A stretch of DNA of 64,000 nucleotides from Brachycybe producta (lineage: Eukaryota; Arthropoda; Diplopoda; Playtdesmida; Andrognathidae). Both the position numbers and the translations under genes were made by a program. The notes under the pieces were generated by a model. The model ran no database searches and had not been told where the DNA came from. It was given only the letters and a program-made list of their open reading frames with translations. The stretch is from positions 334,501-398,500 of the forward strand of contig JAUPFP010000005.1 of NCBI GenBank assembly GCA_036925085.1, read 5' to 3'. Below are positions 31,227 to 43,720 of this stretch, piece by piece; within the stretch, counting starts at the first letter, position 1, and the number at the start of each line of letters is the position of its first letter.

Positions 31227-33879
31227 TCCAGATGCCCTTCTAGCCGCTTTCACCGATCGAGTGCTTGGGAAACCTGAGGAGGCTCCGTTCCACCGCCAAT
31301 ACCAAAGGCTCTGCCTCAGGGATGACACCTCCCTGAGGACCCGCCAGCACTCAAGCATGTTGACGGGTGGGTGAATGGTGTTTCACCAGAGCTGCCCAAG
31401 ACCAGGTTTTCTATCAGGAGTGGGGAAGTTCTCTGCAACTGAGGGAGAACATCTGGCTACCAGCCCACGTACCATGTGTCTTATCGGTGTTTCTGGTAGA
31501 GCATGCCAGCCCTGGCCAGCTGCGTCTCATGGAGTCACACCATAAAGCCTTAGGTGAATGTGATGTGCTGGCTCTGGCAGGAATTGCCGAAGCCAACAAG
31601 TTGGGTTGGTACAATATCTGGCTCGAGAACGTGGGAGATGCACCCATTGCCCTGGAGATAGGGGAGTGTGTGGCCATGGCTCAAGCTGTGGAGGCTGTCC
31701 TTGTGGTAGGGCTGGAAGAGCCATCTGAGTTGAGAGCAGAGGCCCCACTCATGCGACGGTTCGACCAGGGCAGGCAACATCAAAGTTGAGAGGGTGTCCG
31801 GAACGGATGCTGAGTCCTCAACATTACGACGGCTCCTATTCTTGAAGAATGTCGTAAGATTGGTCCCAATCTGGAGCCTGATGAGGCGGGACAACTTCGA
31901 GAGTTCCTATTGGAGTGCCGGGATCATTTTGTGTTCGATTATACGGAGTTGGGTAAAACAGTTCTGGTCGAGCATACTATTGATACCGGTGGGCAACCTC
32001 CAGTGCGAGAAGGATTGCGTCGAACCACTCCAGCAGCCAGGGCAATCGAGAGAAGAGGTGGTGAAGATGTTGGATGCAGGGGTTATCCGACCTTCGCGTA
32101 GTCCCTATGCAAGCCCTATCTTGTTCGCAAGAAGGATGGTGGCTTTTGTTTTGTGTGGACTACTGAAAACTGGATTTCTAGACTTAGCTGGATCAGTATC
32201 CGTTGCCTCACATCGATGATGCGCTCGATTTGTTGGCCAGTGCAAAGTACTTTGCAACTTTGGACCTGGCTAGTGGTTACTAGCAGGTTTGGATGGCTGA
32301 GCCAGACGTTGAGAAGACAGCATTCATTTGCTCTCAAGTTCTGTTTGAGTTCCGGAAAATGCCTTTCGGACTCTAATGCTCCAGCCACGATGCAGCGAGC
32401 GCTAGACCTCTTGCTAGCAGGACATAAGTTGGAGACTTGTCTGGTTACCTGGACGATATTATTGTCTTTGGGAACACTTTTGAGCAGTTTCTCTAGAGAC
32501 TCCACTGTCCTGGGATTGTTACAACGGGCGGAGCTAAAACTCCAGCCGAAGAATGGCTAAAGATGGCTTTGACAAAGTGCATTATCTCGGTTATGTAGGG
32601 AGTACCGAGGGAGTTGCTCCAGACCCGAATCTCATAAAGGCAGTCCAGGAGTTTTCTCAGATTGGCCTGTTACTATTGGAGGTTCATCAAGGACTTTGCC
32701 AAAGTAGCATGGCTTTTGCATGAACTGAACAAGAAGGACGCGTCCTTCGAATGGTCGGATCAGTGCAAACTAGCGTTTGCTCGGTTAAAAGCATTTTTAA
32801 CCGAAGCACCGGTACTCACCATGTATGATCGTCGTGGTGAGATAATGATCCATACTGATGCTAGTGGGTACAGCTTGGGAGTTGTAGTCTACCAGAAGTT
32901 ACCGGAGGACAAGTTCCCCTGTTTTGTGGCCTCATGAAAGGAGCGGAAACATGGTATTCAGTCACAGAGCAGAAGTGCTTGGTGATTATGTTTGCCGTGG
33001 GTAAATTCTGTCCTTTCCTCTTTAACCGGGAGTTTGTGATTGTGTCGGATCACCATGCTCTTTGCTATCTGCAGACAGCCAAAAACCTGCAAATCAGGTT
33101 GAGGCGTTGGCAGATGCAACTCCAAAGTACCGGTTTAAGGTTCAGTACAAGAAATGACACTCCACGAGGATGCTGACGCTCTAAGTCAGTATCTTGTGCA
33201 TGATGTTGCGGACCTTTCTTTACCTGAATACATCGAAGGTGACGTATTTGAGGTAATTTACCGAGTCCGTCTCAAGGTGGATTGGGTCAAGAAGCAGGCA
33301 GCCGATGGCTGGTGCTCCAAGGTGAAAAGAGAAATCTTCAAGGTGGCAGACAAATTGTTATATGCCATCAGGTCCATCCAGGATCGGTTAAGAACTGTAC
33401 TGGTAGTGCCAACATCATGCAGGGCTTTCTGTCTGAGGAAGCCACTGTACATGACACTCCCGAACCTACCACAGCGTGACAGTTCGCCAGAAGTCAGGGA
33501 TTTATGCAACAAATTGTGCCCAATCGCAAGCATGCTGGCCGGGAATCAACCGATCCATACCCGTCCCGTTGAGGCTGTGTGAATGGATAGTAGGTCGATG
33601 GGTGACGTTTTGGTCAGCATGCCTCTGACATTCCCGAAGGTGGATGCGATATCGAACCTGAGGGTTCGATCGGTGGGAACCCTCCATCGTGTGACTTTGC
33701 CCTCATTTAGGTGCGAAAGAACCTCGATGGGAGGAGTTAGTTTCCCCAGTTCGTGATCCCATGACCCCCATTGGGGTACACCCTTCTCTCCGGTTCATAG
33801 CAGCGGGGTATTCAATGCCCTAGGATCAGAAACGTCGACCTCCCCTAGGCCTGAGCCTGAGGGATGGCATATTGGCGCA

Positions 33880-34479
33880 TTGCTTCTGTATTCAGATGCA
33901 GAGGTGTATCTGAATAACCGACTTGGTCTTTGGCAGGACCAGCCAGGAATGGAGGGATGCCAATATTACGGCTACTACCGTCTGGATGAGCCACTTCCAG
34001 AGCTATGGGTAGTGAGGCTACTGCCGTACAACATGTGCCATGTGGTGGTGTTTGGTTGTGGTTTTCCAGTGATCTTGGTTGTGAACCCGGTCCAGCAAAT
34101 GTTTGCGATTCTGGATGTCATGGGACTAGATGCTGGGATAGTGCGGCTATCCCGGCATGCAGCCCCATTCATTCAACGTTTTTTGGGATGCGACTTTGGC
34201 AGTATGGCTGGAGAGTATATTACTGAGCCACTACCAGGCTGTGACACCGAGCCCGTGGTCGCCTTGGTAGATCTAACAAGTCAGATGCTTCACACGCGTC
34301 CGCAACTACAAGATATTTTTTTCGAGAAATTCCGAGCCTTGGAGGAAAGCCGACTTAGAGGGATGGTCTTCGATTCTAGTTTTGGGTGGCATAACACCGA
34401 GATGGGGGCATGTCGGTGGGCTGTGGAGTGGATGGGCTCCACTTTTGCGTCACTGCCAGGGAAGCCGTTTGGTACCTAA
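33880..34479 (+). pseudogene. Third-ORF domain of element C
   Basis: This relic stretch resembles D's third ORF closely: EVYLNNRLGLWQDQPGMEG, YYGYYRLDEPLP, and the ILVVNPVQQMFAILDVMG region, over about 190 residues. The region just upstream (33583-33700) resembles the sequence before D's domain (SVGTLHRV). Key residues of the signature are still present in an otherwise decayed element. Confidence 0.7.
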
Positions 34480-34557
34480 GAAGGTTAGGTTTGAGGGAGC
34501 AATCCTGGCTGGCTCGACCGACCTGTTCCCGAGACGGAACAGGGAAGTTGAGAAGAT

Positions 34558-35316
34558 TGTGGCAACCTGGTCTGCTCAAATTGAAAATTTTGATTGAGCA
34601 GACGAACTCCCTATGGTGGTCCACCTGGCAGCATGCAGTAGGCTGCTGGGACGGATGCCATATTGGTGCCAGCAGACCTCTCACCGTTGGAGTCAATGGG
34701 TGATAGGTCAGAAGGGACCACTGTCCCCTCCGGGTGGAGCAGCCTGGAGGTATAAATGGTCTAGTCAGCCATTTATTCAGGGCAGGGTGTTGAAGGCAAG
34801 AGACAAGACTTGGCCTATGCTGGAGGCCGAGGAGGCCTCCATTGTTTTCTTGGTTTATTTGTTTGCCTTTTGGCTGATTGGCCTTGTTGTATTTATGGGG
34901 TCTTGGCTGGTCAAGTGGACCAGCCAAGGTGTGTAAATAATCACTGCCTGTTTGTTACGTAAGTGTAATTAAATACATTTGATTTCTTTATACTTGTGTC
35001 GTGTCAGTTTATTGAGGGGAGTTACTGCGGGAAGGATGGGATTTCCGGTGGGGAATTCACTGTCTTTTAGTGTCTTGTTTCGGCCGGTAACTCGTAGCAG
35101 CTCGCGGTGGAAATGGAATTTCACCACAATATTCTCGGCGTGGCGACTTGATTTTCATCGTGTCCGTCGAGAGATGCTCCGAGGAGCCGACACCACCCGG
35201 GTTTAACAATGAGAGGCTGCTACGGGTGCGATCCCGTTCCCGTTGAGGAGCCTGGAGCCGGGTAAGTTTGTTTTGTACTGCCCGGGGGTATTGTGGATGA
35301 CGGTCGGGTCGTTACA
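34558..35316 (+). repeat. 3' LTR of element C
   Basis: 759 bp, TGTGGCAACC to TCGTTACA. It has a TATAAAT box near 34750, and the GGTAAGTTT donor-like motif in a hairpin 54 bp before the end. It is the same LTR family as the split solo LTR at 50071-62924. Confidence 0.85.
35258..35285 (+). promoter_or_regulatory. Donor-bearing hairpin in LTR of C
   Basis: CCGGG pairs with CCCGG, extended by a U-G and an A-U pair. The strand leading into the loop carries GGTAAGTTTG. It is the counterpart of hairpins at 38028, 51258, 62553 and 62864. Confidence 0.5.
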
Positions 35317-35454
35317 CAAGTGCAAAAACTGTTTTAACTATTCACAATATCGGTTTATTTCGCATCCCTACAATAGATTGAGATAAAAAAAAATGCAACT
35401 TTAAACACAATTTTCCAAAAAAGCATTTTTTTAGTTGTGCCACTCTCTAGCCGA

Positions 35455-36490
35455 ATCTGTCCTTAATACCTAGATAATTTAAATGCATTTAAATAATAAA
35501 TCTGTTCTACAGAGCCCTGTGAATGGCAAACACACAATATGTCAAATTCAATTTATTCAGTTAATAATCTGAAAATATTGAGTTAATACTTATAAATAAT
35601 ATTATATTTATAAGTATACCTATAAGTATTACAAATTATTGATTTAGTATTTCAATTTAAAATATTAATAATAAAGTCAATTTTTATTTGGTTCATGTCC
35701 TTAAATGGATTACGTATAATTCACCTAAACACCTTTAATTTGAATTCATTTAACTCATGTGTAATACAAGGTATAAAAGAAATTCAAATTAAATGTGTTC
35801 AGGTGAATTATACGGAATCCAGTTAAGGTTTATATATATTATGCCAGGTCTGTCCTTTTCATGTGAGTAACGTTTTAACCCTTGAACCACATCGGAATTT
35901 ATATAAATTTAAATGAATAAATGAACCGTTTTTTTTTCTCAAGGTCAACTATATGTTGCACCCTTCCCATCCAAGAACCCCATGATGTTAAATTGGAGAG
36001 GGGAAAAGGTTGGAAAGTGTAGAGGGGGGAGAGAGAAAAGTGGGATGAGGTGACTGAAATTGAAATGAAAGGAGTAAAAAAAGGAAAAAAACGACAAGCA
36101 TGCGCACACCAGAGAAAATGAAACGCTCATTTTCTCTTTCAAATATAAAAAGGGAGGCTATAATAGTAGCAAAATGAAACTAGAATTTTTTTTGCGCCGC
36201 CCTTTTATGAATTGGGTTGTTGGGTTTGTTACTTCGTCTGAAAGCATAAAAGGGCGGAGGAAAAGAAATTCTAATGCTGGGCACAATTGCCTGTGAATTT
36301 TGCTCCCGTCATTTATGACGGGTTACCCCACTAGTAGTTTGTATATTATATTTAAGTATTAGCTCAATATTTTCACATTATTAACTGAATATATTGAATT
36401 CGACATATTGTTTGTTTGCCCTTCACAGAGTTCTGTAGAACACGTTTATTATTTAAATGCATTTAAATTATCAGGTGTGTACTAGGTATA
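35455..36490. mobile_element. MITE-like element with ~135-bp inverted repeats
   Basis: The left arm (from ATACCTAGATAATTTAAATG at ~35466) and the right arm (read in reverse from ~36485) match over about 135 bp with scattered differences. Inside are a second foldback (35701-35825, arms TATAATTCACCTAAACAC-like) and another inverted pair (36185-36278, around GCCGCCCTTTTATG and CATAAAAGGGCGG). No coding sequence. A further copy of the inner arm lies at 36490-36560. Confidence 0.6.
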
Positions 36491-36606
36491 ACTGGATTCC
36501 GTATAATTGACCTAAACATATTTAATTTGAATTCATTTAACTCATGTATGTACAAGATATAAAACTGAATAGTTGTGATATTTATAATAATTTTTAATTT
36601 TTGTAG

Positions 36607-36725
36607 GACAATCTACACGGGCGTCCTCATTACATAAGGCTAATGTTAAAGCTCACCCGAATCACGGACTACGTGATAATCTACTAGTGTCTGTTGAACA
36701 CAAAGATACTTCTAGCAACTCGTAA
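36607..36725 (+). CDS. Host gene 1, terminal exon
   Basis: The acceptor is TTTAATTTTTGTAG. The first two bases complete the G left by the GC-donor exon (Gly). It encodes about 39 residues (QSTRASSLHKANVKAHPNHG, then LRDNLLVSVEHKDTSSNS) and ends in TAA at 36723-36725. It is basic and polar with no domain. Other exons between 18442 and 36607 cannot be excluded, since any with both ends in phase 1 would fit. Confidence 0.5.
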
Positions 36726-36790
36726 ACCAGTAATACCAGTAAATTTCGGTAATAAAGCTAAAAATTTATATTCCATTTAAATAAAAGATT
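36726..36790 (+). terminator. 3' UTR and poly(A) signals of host gene 1
   Basis: AATAAA occurs at 36751-36756 and again near 36778-36783, 26-58 bp after the stop codon, in AT-rich sequence. Confidence 0.5.
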
Positions 36791-37367
36791 TTATCATTTT
36801 CAAATTCATTTTTTATTACAACGTTAAATAAGCAAAAGGGAACATAAGAAAATAAAAATTAAACAAAAGAAATAGTAAAACGAATGAAACAAAACAACAA
36901 ACATCCATAAAGGAACACAAAGCATTCATTTCATCTCACAATCTGGTCTCCTATTTTATTCACTACTAGCTGAGTTACCTGGCATTGCCTTGGGTAAATT
37001 ATGAAGATACCCCTGCCACCCTGTTCTTCTTTCTTGAATATGAATTATGTGTACAACTTTTATTTTTCTAAATTCATAGATATAAAAATGTCACATCCGG
37101 TATATAGACATTTGTCATGAAGCCATTTGCCTTAAAACCATTTGCACTAAAACTATTTCCCCAAATGGGACATTTGCCCTAAATCCACTTGCTGTGAAAC
37201 CATTTGCAATACAAACACTTGCTCTAAATGTACATTTGCCCTAAAAGAATGTTTGAAACTAAAACCATTTGCCCTAAATCCACTTGCCATAAAGGGACAT
37301 TTGTCTTAACAGGATGGTTGAAACTAAAACCCTTTGAACTAAAGGTACACTTGCCCTAAAAGGATGT

Positions 37368-38087
37368 TGTGACGACCCAGTCTACTTCCTTCCTAAATTG
37401 GAAGGAGCAGACTAGCTAAACGCTGCTGCTGTCTGCTAGGCTGCTGCAGTAGGCAGCCCTGGAGACATGTTACCTGCTGACCTCTCCTCATTGAGGTAAT
37501 GTGAAAGAGGTTGGGTAGGGTCACTGTCCTCCCCAGGTGGAGCAGCCTGGGGGAATATAATGGCCAAGGTGGCCATTATTCTGGACAGTGTAGTGTGGAC
37601 CCTAGAAGTATCAACATCATCTTTCTGGCCTCCAGAGAATGGCATCATTTCTATGTGTTTGATTCTTTGTAGTTTGTCCTGCTGGCTGGAGTAGCCAGCA
37701 GTTGTGTATACTTAATTATACTGAGTAAGTGTAAATAAATCCATATATATTTTATTTTAATCTACACTGTCGTGTCCTCTTATTTTGGGGAAGTAGCCAC
37801 GGGAGGGTAGGGTTACGAGGAGATAAGTCACCATCCTTTTCCGCCATGCGGCAAGTTACTTTGAGCTGGTTCACAGTGGGATTCATCAGGGGTCCACCAT
37901 GGTATCTTGTGTTTGGCGGTAATTCTCCATCGACGTGCTGCGAGGGAGACTGGGTTGGCCAGTGCCTCCCGAGACGGAGTACAAGAGGGCAGCTAGCACT
38001 GTGATCCCATCCCTGACTTATGTCTGGCTGGGTAAGTTTGGACAAAAACTGCCTAGGGTATTGTAACGTACTGGTCAATTCATTACA
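37368..38087 (+). mobile_element. Solo LTR related to element D's LTR
   Basis: 720 bp from TGTGACGACCCAG to CATTACA. It shares with D's LTR the start, the GGTGGAGCAGCCTGGGGG stretch, the TATAATGGCC region, an AATAAA, and the GGTAAGTTT hairpin near the end. The flanks are ATGT and ATAT, so a 4-bp duplication may have since changed at one base. It sits inside the minisatellite. Confidence 0.8.
38028..38056 (+). promoter_or_regulatory. Donor-bearing hairpin in solo LTR
   Basis: CTGGGTA pairs with TGCCTAG, allowing two G-U pairs, with GTAAGTTTGG entering the loop. It occupies the same place in the LTR as in C, with two stem pairs changed relative to C (C-G to U-A, G-C to G-U). Confidence 0.5.
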
Positions 38088-39169
38088 ATATTTTCACCTA
38101 AAACCATTGGCCCAAAAGAATCTTTGAAAATAAAACCTTTAGCCCTAAATCCACTAGCTGTAAAGGAACATTTGCCTTAAATGGATTTTTGGAACTAAAA
38201 CCATTTGTTCTAAAGGGACATTTGCCCTAAAATAATGTTTGAAACTAAAACCATTTGCCCTAAAGGTACATTTGCCGTAAAAGAATGTTTGAAACTAAGA
38301 CCATTTGCCCTAAAAGAATGTTTGAAACTAAGACCATTTGCCCTAAAAGAATGTTTGAAACTAAAACTGTTTGCCTAAAAGGTTGTTCGAAACTAAAACC
38401 ATTTGTTCTAAAGGGACATTTGCCCTAAAATAATGTTTGAAACTAAAACCATTTACCCTAAAGGTACATTTGTCCTAAAACCATTTGTCCTAAAAAATGT
38501 TAGAAACAAACCATTTTTTATAAAGGGACTTTTGCCCTAAATCCACTTGCCCTAAAACTATTTGCCTTAAAGGGACATTTACCCTAAAACTATTTGCCTT
38601 AAAGGGACATTTACCCTAAAACTATTTGCCTTAAAGGGACATTTACCCTAAAACTATTTGCCTTAAGAGGATGTTGAAACTAAAACCATTTGCCCTAAAG
38701 GGTGTTTCCAGGGTGCCCAGGTATCCTAATTCCCTTGTTGGGTCATAGGAAGCATTCCTGCCAAATTTGGTTCTTATAGGTGAAAGGGTTTGGGAATGTA
38801 TAGCAGACAGACAGACAGGCAACTCACATCCAAAAAGAAGTTGAAGTGTGAATGAAAGTATGTGGCACCATCCTTTAGCACATTAACACACTATTGTGCA
38901 AGCAAACAAACATACAGAATTTCGATTTTATATATGTAGATTTTTAGATATACCATTGTTTTCTACATGCGAGTGGTGGCTGTGTGTGTCAGACACAAAT
39001 TTCTTGAGTGTTTTTTTCACCATAGATTATGTGCTACCATTGAACCAGTCTGTTATATTATCTCCAATTCTCTTCATAAATTTGCACACACAAGCACACG
39101 CACAGCACAAGTGACAACAAATTGTATCTTGTATATGAAATTTGAGTTTCAAACTCAGTGGTTCATAAG

Positions 39170-39843
39170 TGTAACACCCAGTAACTTGTGATCCCGCCAA
39201 AACCATAGCCTTGGGGGTAAACAACTCATGCTTGTTCCTCCCTCCTCTCAATTTATATTCAAGTGGCGGATTGATACTCTTAGGACCATGGTCACTTGGA
39301 CCTGGTTACACCTCGTAGGTGTACACAAGTCCAATGTATAAAAGGACCGTGTTCCTCTTTGTTCTTCCACTCTTGCTCTACTTTTGTACTACGTCTGATT
39401 TTCTATCTGTATCACATCATGGGCCCGTGGGCGCCCCTTTAACAATAACGTTCATTCTTATACTTTTTATGTTTCCATACAAGAATGAATAAAGTGTTTC
39501 CAATGAGAAACTGCGTTATCTATTTGTTCCAAAACTAACCCTTTTCTAGACAAGCTGGAGACACCACAAGGCAAGGAGATATACGGATCCTGAAGGAGCA
39601 ACAACATCTGCCAACCATCAAGGAAGATGTACATCAATGGCGGCCAGAAGTGATGGTCACCATCCTTCTGTGCAGGTTACATCCTTATACAGAAGGACGA
39701 TCACAATCTGTCACGATCCGACCACTTCTATATCTCGAATCTTCTCCGTGCGGTCACCGTGCGATCAAGAGAAGCAACGAGTTATAGAAAAACATCATAA
39801 TGAATTGGTAAATATTCAAAGGTCATCATGTCAGAATCTCACA
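39170..39843 (+). mobile_element. Diverged LTR of the A/B family
   Basis: It begins TGTAACACCCAGTAAC and keeps the A/B LTR landmarks in order: ATCCCGCCAAAACCATAGCC, GGACCATGGTCACTTGGACC, TATAAAAGGACC, GAATGAATAAA and a TCTCACA end. It is followed by TTTCGTGGTGGTGCAGAG, a decayed form of the A/B primer site. It is an old 5' LTR with only ~100 bp of internal sequence before unrelated sequence begins. Confidence 0.75.
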
Positions 39844-39944
39844 TTTCGTGGTGGTGCAGAGTATGCCTCCATCCAGTCTACAGATGTCCATCGTCTTGAG
39901 TCTCATGACTATGCATCTCTCCAACTTTCCCAAGCATTCGAGTG

Positions 39945-41323
39945 GTGAGTCTGGCTAGATGGCATCTGGATGTGCGGTCCAGACATCCTCCCGGAAATAA
40001 ACTTTCCGGTGCATGACATCCACCATCAAGCCGAAGCTTGCAGTGTTATCAATGCCCAACAACGCATCGCACTCTCCTTTCACCAAAAGGAGAGCCACCT
40101 TGATGGTTTTCCTGTGGATGGTCAAGTCCACATTTGCAATTCCTACGACCTGGATGGAATGGGCAAATCCATCACTTGTACCACCCTCATCCTTAAGACC
40201 GAGATATTGGCCCCGGTGTCGACGATCATCTCCAAGAGATGATCATCTATCGGCACCCACACTCGTGGTGAACCCCTGTCATAAGGTCGGCTCTGAAGTT
40301 CAGGAATAAGAACCCGTTAGTTCCCACCATCAAACATCTGCATCCTGTCTACCTTACCGCCTACACCGGACCGTAATTCCAGACGTGCAGAAGTCTGGGA
40401 CCCAGTCTCTAACCAGACTTCCCAGGCCCGGCAGAAGGTATGGGCATGCCAACTCCTGCCTGCTCGATGACCGCACGATCCAGCACCTCACCACTTGACA
40501 TGAAGGGTGAGGGACAAACTAGTTATCCAACTGGGTGCACACGGCTACCAATGTGGAGCATGGCATTGGAAATACCCACTGAGTAATTTCTGGGTCTGCA
40601 GAACTCGCCAGATTTAACCCTGCCTTACGCAGGACATCCACATACTTGGAGACCGCCCGGAGGTACGTCCCTTATTCAGAACACTGACTATGTCAGGCGT
40701 CTGAGTTTTCAAGCATTACCGGTCGCTCACCACACAGTTCGGTGGCGACCGGTGGCAGTTTAACAAAGACTTTTCTTCGTCATCCTCCACGAGTCGGTAG
40801 TAGAACTGGCCATCACGGATGGTGGCCAGGTACTTGCGACCCTCCAGCCACACCGGTGCTAAGCATTGGCTGGAGCTTCTGGCTTTCACCTGGCATCACT
40901 CTTGCAACTTGTCCTTTTGCTATCCTAGTCCCGTTTTAGGTGCCCCATTTGTTGGCACCCGTAACATGGACCTAATCGCCGGAGTGACCCTCCTGACCCA
41001 CGGTCCGCACTCCGAGGTGTTACCGCCGGCTTTCCTTCACCGGAACCCACCTGCTTCTTCTTTCCTCCGGTCTTGGCCACTGCTTTGTCCGACTTGGACG
41101 GTGCAGCGGCCTTCACACCCGGTTGATTCGAAGTAGAAACTCTGGCAAAGCTCCCAGAGCTAGCCGTGTAACCGGAGGACTGGACATTAGCCCGGTCCTG
41201 AGCAACCACTCGAGTATGGGCAGGTAATCTACCCACCGTTAGCAAATCGGCTTCAACAAGCCGTGCCCTTCGGGCATATGCTTCAACCATCTCGGCCTGC
41301 CATTGATCAATTGAGTAATACAT
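39945..41323 (-). mobile_element. Gag-protease fragment of a D-like element
   Basis: Read on the minus strand it carries, in order, the gag end (LVEADLLTVGRLPAHTRV, PGVKAAAPSKSDKA), a zinc knuckle CYGCQQMGHLKRD, and further on protease-region matches including an IVDTGA-like site near 40215-40235 and the ATCTGGATGT region as in D near 53960. It is an old fragment with many breaks; no LTR belongs to it here. Confidence 0.75.
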
Positions 41324-41879
41324 TTCATAATGGCGGCAGCTGCGTCACGACATAATGACTAAAATTCTGGGGCGGTGCCGCACATGTGCAAAAAAATTCT
41401 GTCACAAGTTAATGGCTCAGTTTCCCTTTCAGTCCAAGGTCATTTAATTCTGTCACAGCAACTTCAAAGGTGCTTCACGAGAGTTTCTCTTCTGTATATC
41501 TCCTTATTCTGTGATATTACTATGTTTGGTTGTTTGGATGTTTTCTTGTAAAGTAACATATTATTATTCAGTTGATTAAATCAAAACATAATTAACATGA
41601 GGAAATGAATACTTTTTAAATTATAATGTAATGATTTTCTTTTCTTTTTTTAATTTTGTATTTCGTTTTTAAATAATCAAATTCAAATCGTGTTAAGCTT
41701 AATTAATAAAAGTATGTGTAATTTACATAAAAAGATGATAAAAGTAATTTTTTATTCAGATTATTTTTTAATAAATGTTATTTTTAAATTTCAATTTTTA
41801 ATTTTTTTAATAAATTTTTTAATAAATGTTATTTTTAAATTTCAAGTTTTAATTTTTTTTAATAATTTTTATTTTTAAA

Positions 41880-42600
41880 TTTCAGTTTTTAGTTTCGTTT
41901 TTAAATTTTAGTTTTGAAATCTATTTTTAAGTTTCAGTTTTTAATTTTATTTTTAAATTTTGTTTTTAAATTTTATTTTTAAATTTTATTTTTAAATTTT
42001 ATTTTTAAATTTTATTTTTAAATATTTTTAAATTTTATTTTTAAATATTTTTAAATTTTATTTTTAAATTTTATTTTTAAATTTTATTTTTAATTTTATT
42101 TTTAAATTTTATTTTTAAATTTTATTTTTAAATTTTATTTTTAAATTTTATTTTTAAATTTTATTTTTAAATTTTATTTTTAAATTTTATTTTTAAATTT
42201 TATTTTTAAATTTTATTTTTAAATTTTATTTTTAAATTTTATTCTTAAATTTTATTTTTAAATTTTATTTTTAAATTTTATTTTTAAATTTTATTTTTAA
42301 ATTTTATTTTTAAATTTTATTTTTAAATTTTATTTTTAAATTTTATTTTTAAATTTTATTTTTAAATTTTATTTTTAAATTTTATTTTTAAATTTTATTT
42401 TTAAATTTCAGTTTTTAGTTTCGTTTTTAAATTTTAGTTTTGAAATCTATTTTTCAATTTCAGTTTTTAATTTTATTTTTAAATTTTATTTTTAAATTTC
42501 AGTTTTTAATTTTATTTTTAAATTTTATTTTTAAATTTCAGTTTTTAATTTTATTTTTAAATTTCAGTTTTTAATTTTATTTTTAAATTTCAGTTTTATT
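41880..42600. repeat. 13-bp AT-rich tandem array
   Basis: About 50 units of TTTTTAAATTTTA, with a few variants (TTTTTAAATTTCAG, TTCTTAAATTTTA) mainly at the edges. A short, degraded form is at 43240-43470. Confidence 0.85.
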
Positions 42601-43599
42601 ATTACGTAAAATAAATACATGGAAAATATGAAATTTTATAAACACATTTTTAATTTAAAATTTTTCAACTTTTATATTTTTACAATTTGCCAACTTTTGA
42701 ATCGTTGCTGTTGCCACAGATGAACACATCAAAGAGAAATACATTTCAAAATGGCGGCAGCTGTGTCACGACATAATAGCGACTAAAATTCTGGGGCGGC
42801 GCCGCACATGCGCAGAAAAATTCTGTCACAAGTTAATGGCTCAGTTTCCCTTCTGTATATCTCCTTAATCCTTATTCTGTGGTAGAAGCACAGAATAAGG
42901 ATATATACAGAAGGCAAACTCTCGAGCGGCCCCTTTGAAGTTCCTGTGACATAATTTCATGACCTTGGACTGAAAGCTTCTTTTATTTTAACCGGTTACT
43001 TGATAGCCACCATTTTGAAATGTATTACTATGTTTGGTTGTTTTGTGTTATTCATTTGATTAAATGGAAACAAATACTTTTTAAATGTGAAAAATTTGAA
43101 GAAGAAAAAATATTTTGAAGAAAATGAATATCGTTTTGAATAATCAAATTCAAATCGTTTTAATCTTAATTAATAAAAGTATATGTAATTAACATAACAT
43201 GATAAATGTAATTTTTTTATTCAGATTATTTTTTTTAATAAATGTTATTTTTAAAATTCAGTTTTTATTTTTTTAAATAAATTTCAGTTTTTAATTTCGT
43301 TTCTAAATTTTAGTTTTGAATTCTATTTTTAATTTTATTTTTAAATTTCAGTTTTTAATTTCATTTTTAACTTTCAGTTTTTAATTTCATTTTTAACTTT
43401 CAGTTTTTAATTTCGTTTTTAAATTTTAGGTTTGAATTCTATTTTTTAATTTCAGTTTTATTATTATGTAAAATAAACACATGGAAAATATTAAACTTTA
43501 TAAACACAATTTTAATTTAAAATTTTTCAATTTTTATATTTTTACAATTTGCCAACTTTTGAATCATTGCTGTTGCCACAGATGAACACATATCAAAAT

Positions 43600-43720
43600 G
43601 TAATACATTTCAAAATGGCGGCAGCTGCGTCACGACATAATAGCGACTAAAATTCTGGGGCGGCGCCGCACATGCGTAGAAAAATTTTGTCGCAAGTTAA
43701 TGGCTCACTGCTCAGTTTCT
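43600..43720 (+). promoter_or_regulatory. Putative core promoter region of ELYS-like gene
   Basis: It contains CAAAATGGCGGCAGC (YY1-like), GGGGCGG (GC box) and GCCGCACATGCGTAGA (NRF1-like; the copy at ~42797 has the fuller GCACATGCGCAGAA). It lies upstream of the start codon at 43929 with no TATA box, as in many housekeeping promoters. The assignment is by motif and position only. Confidence 0.4.

Larger units (their letters stand above)
31228..35316 (+). mobile_element. LTR element C, broken relative of D
   Basis: Parts in order: the end of the protease region (HPDALLAAFTD, as in D), pre-RT segment, RT, RNase H (IMIHTDASGYSLGVVVYQ), a short part of integrase, the third-ORF domain (33880-34479), polypurine tract (CAGGGAAGTTGAGAAGAT) and a 3' LTR. 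No gag or 5' LTR is seen; the left end abuts the LINE tail. It is an old copy with at least a dozen breaks. Element D is the closest relative for the internal part, but C's LTR belongs with the solo LTR at 50071. Confidence 0.85.
37090..38720. repeat. Degenerate minisatellite (TTTGCCCTAAA family)
   Basis: Variants of ACATTTGCCCTAAA, AAACCATTTGCCCTAAA and GAATGTTTGAAACTAAAACC recur from 37090 to 38720. Locally they form regular 30-45-bp units (for example 38555-38670). The array is interrupted by a solo LTR. A shorter block on the opposite strand is at 46250-46490. Confidence 0.75.

Noticed and set aside
31228-31365. Continuation of the LINE frame into element C as one gene
   Set aside because: The LINE ends in its (TGA)n tail at ~31222; the following sequence matches the protease region of D, so the junction is between two separate elements.
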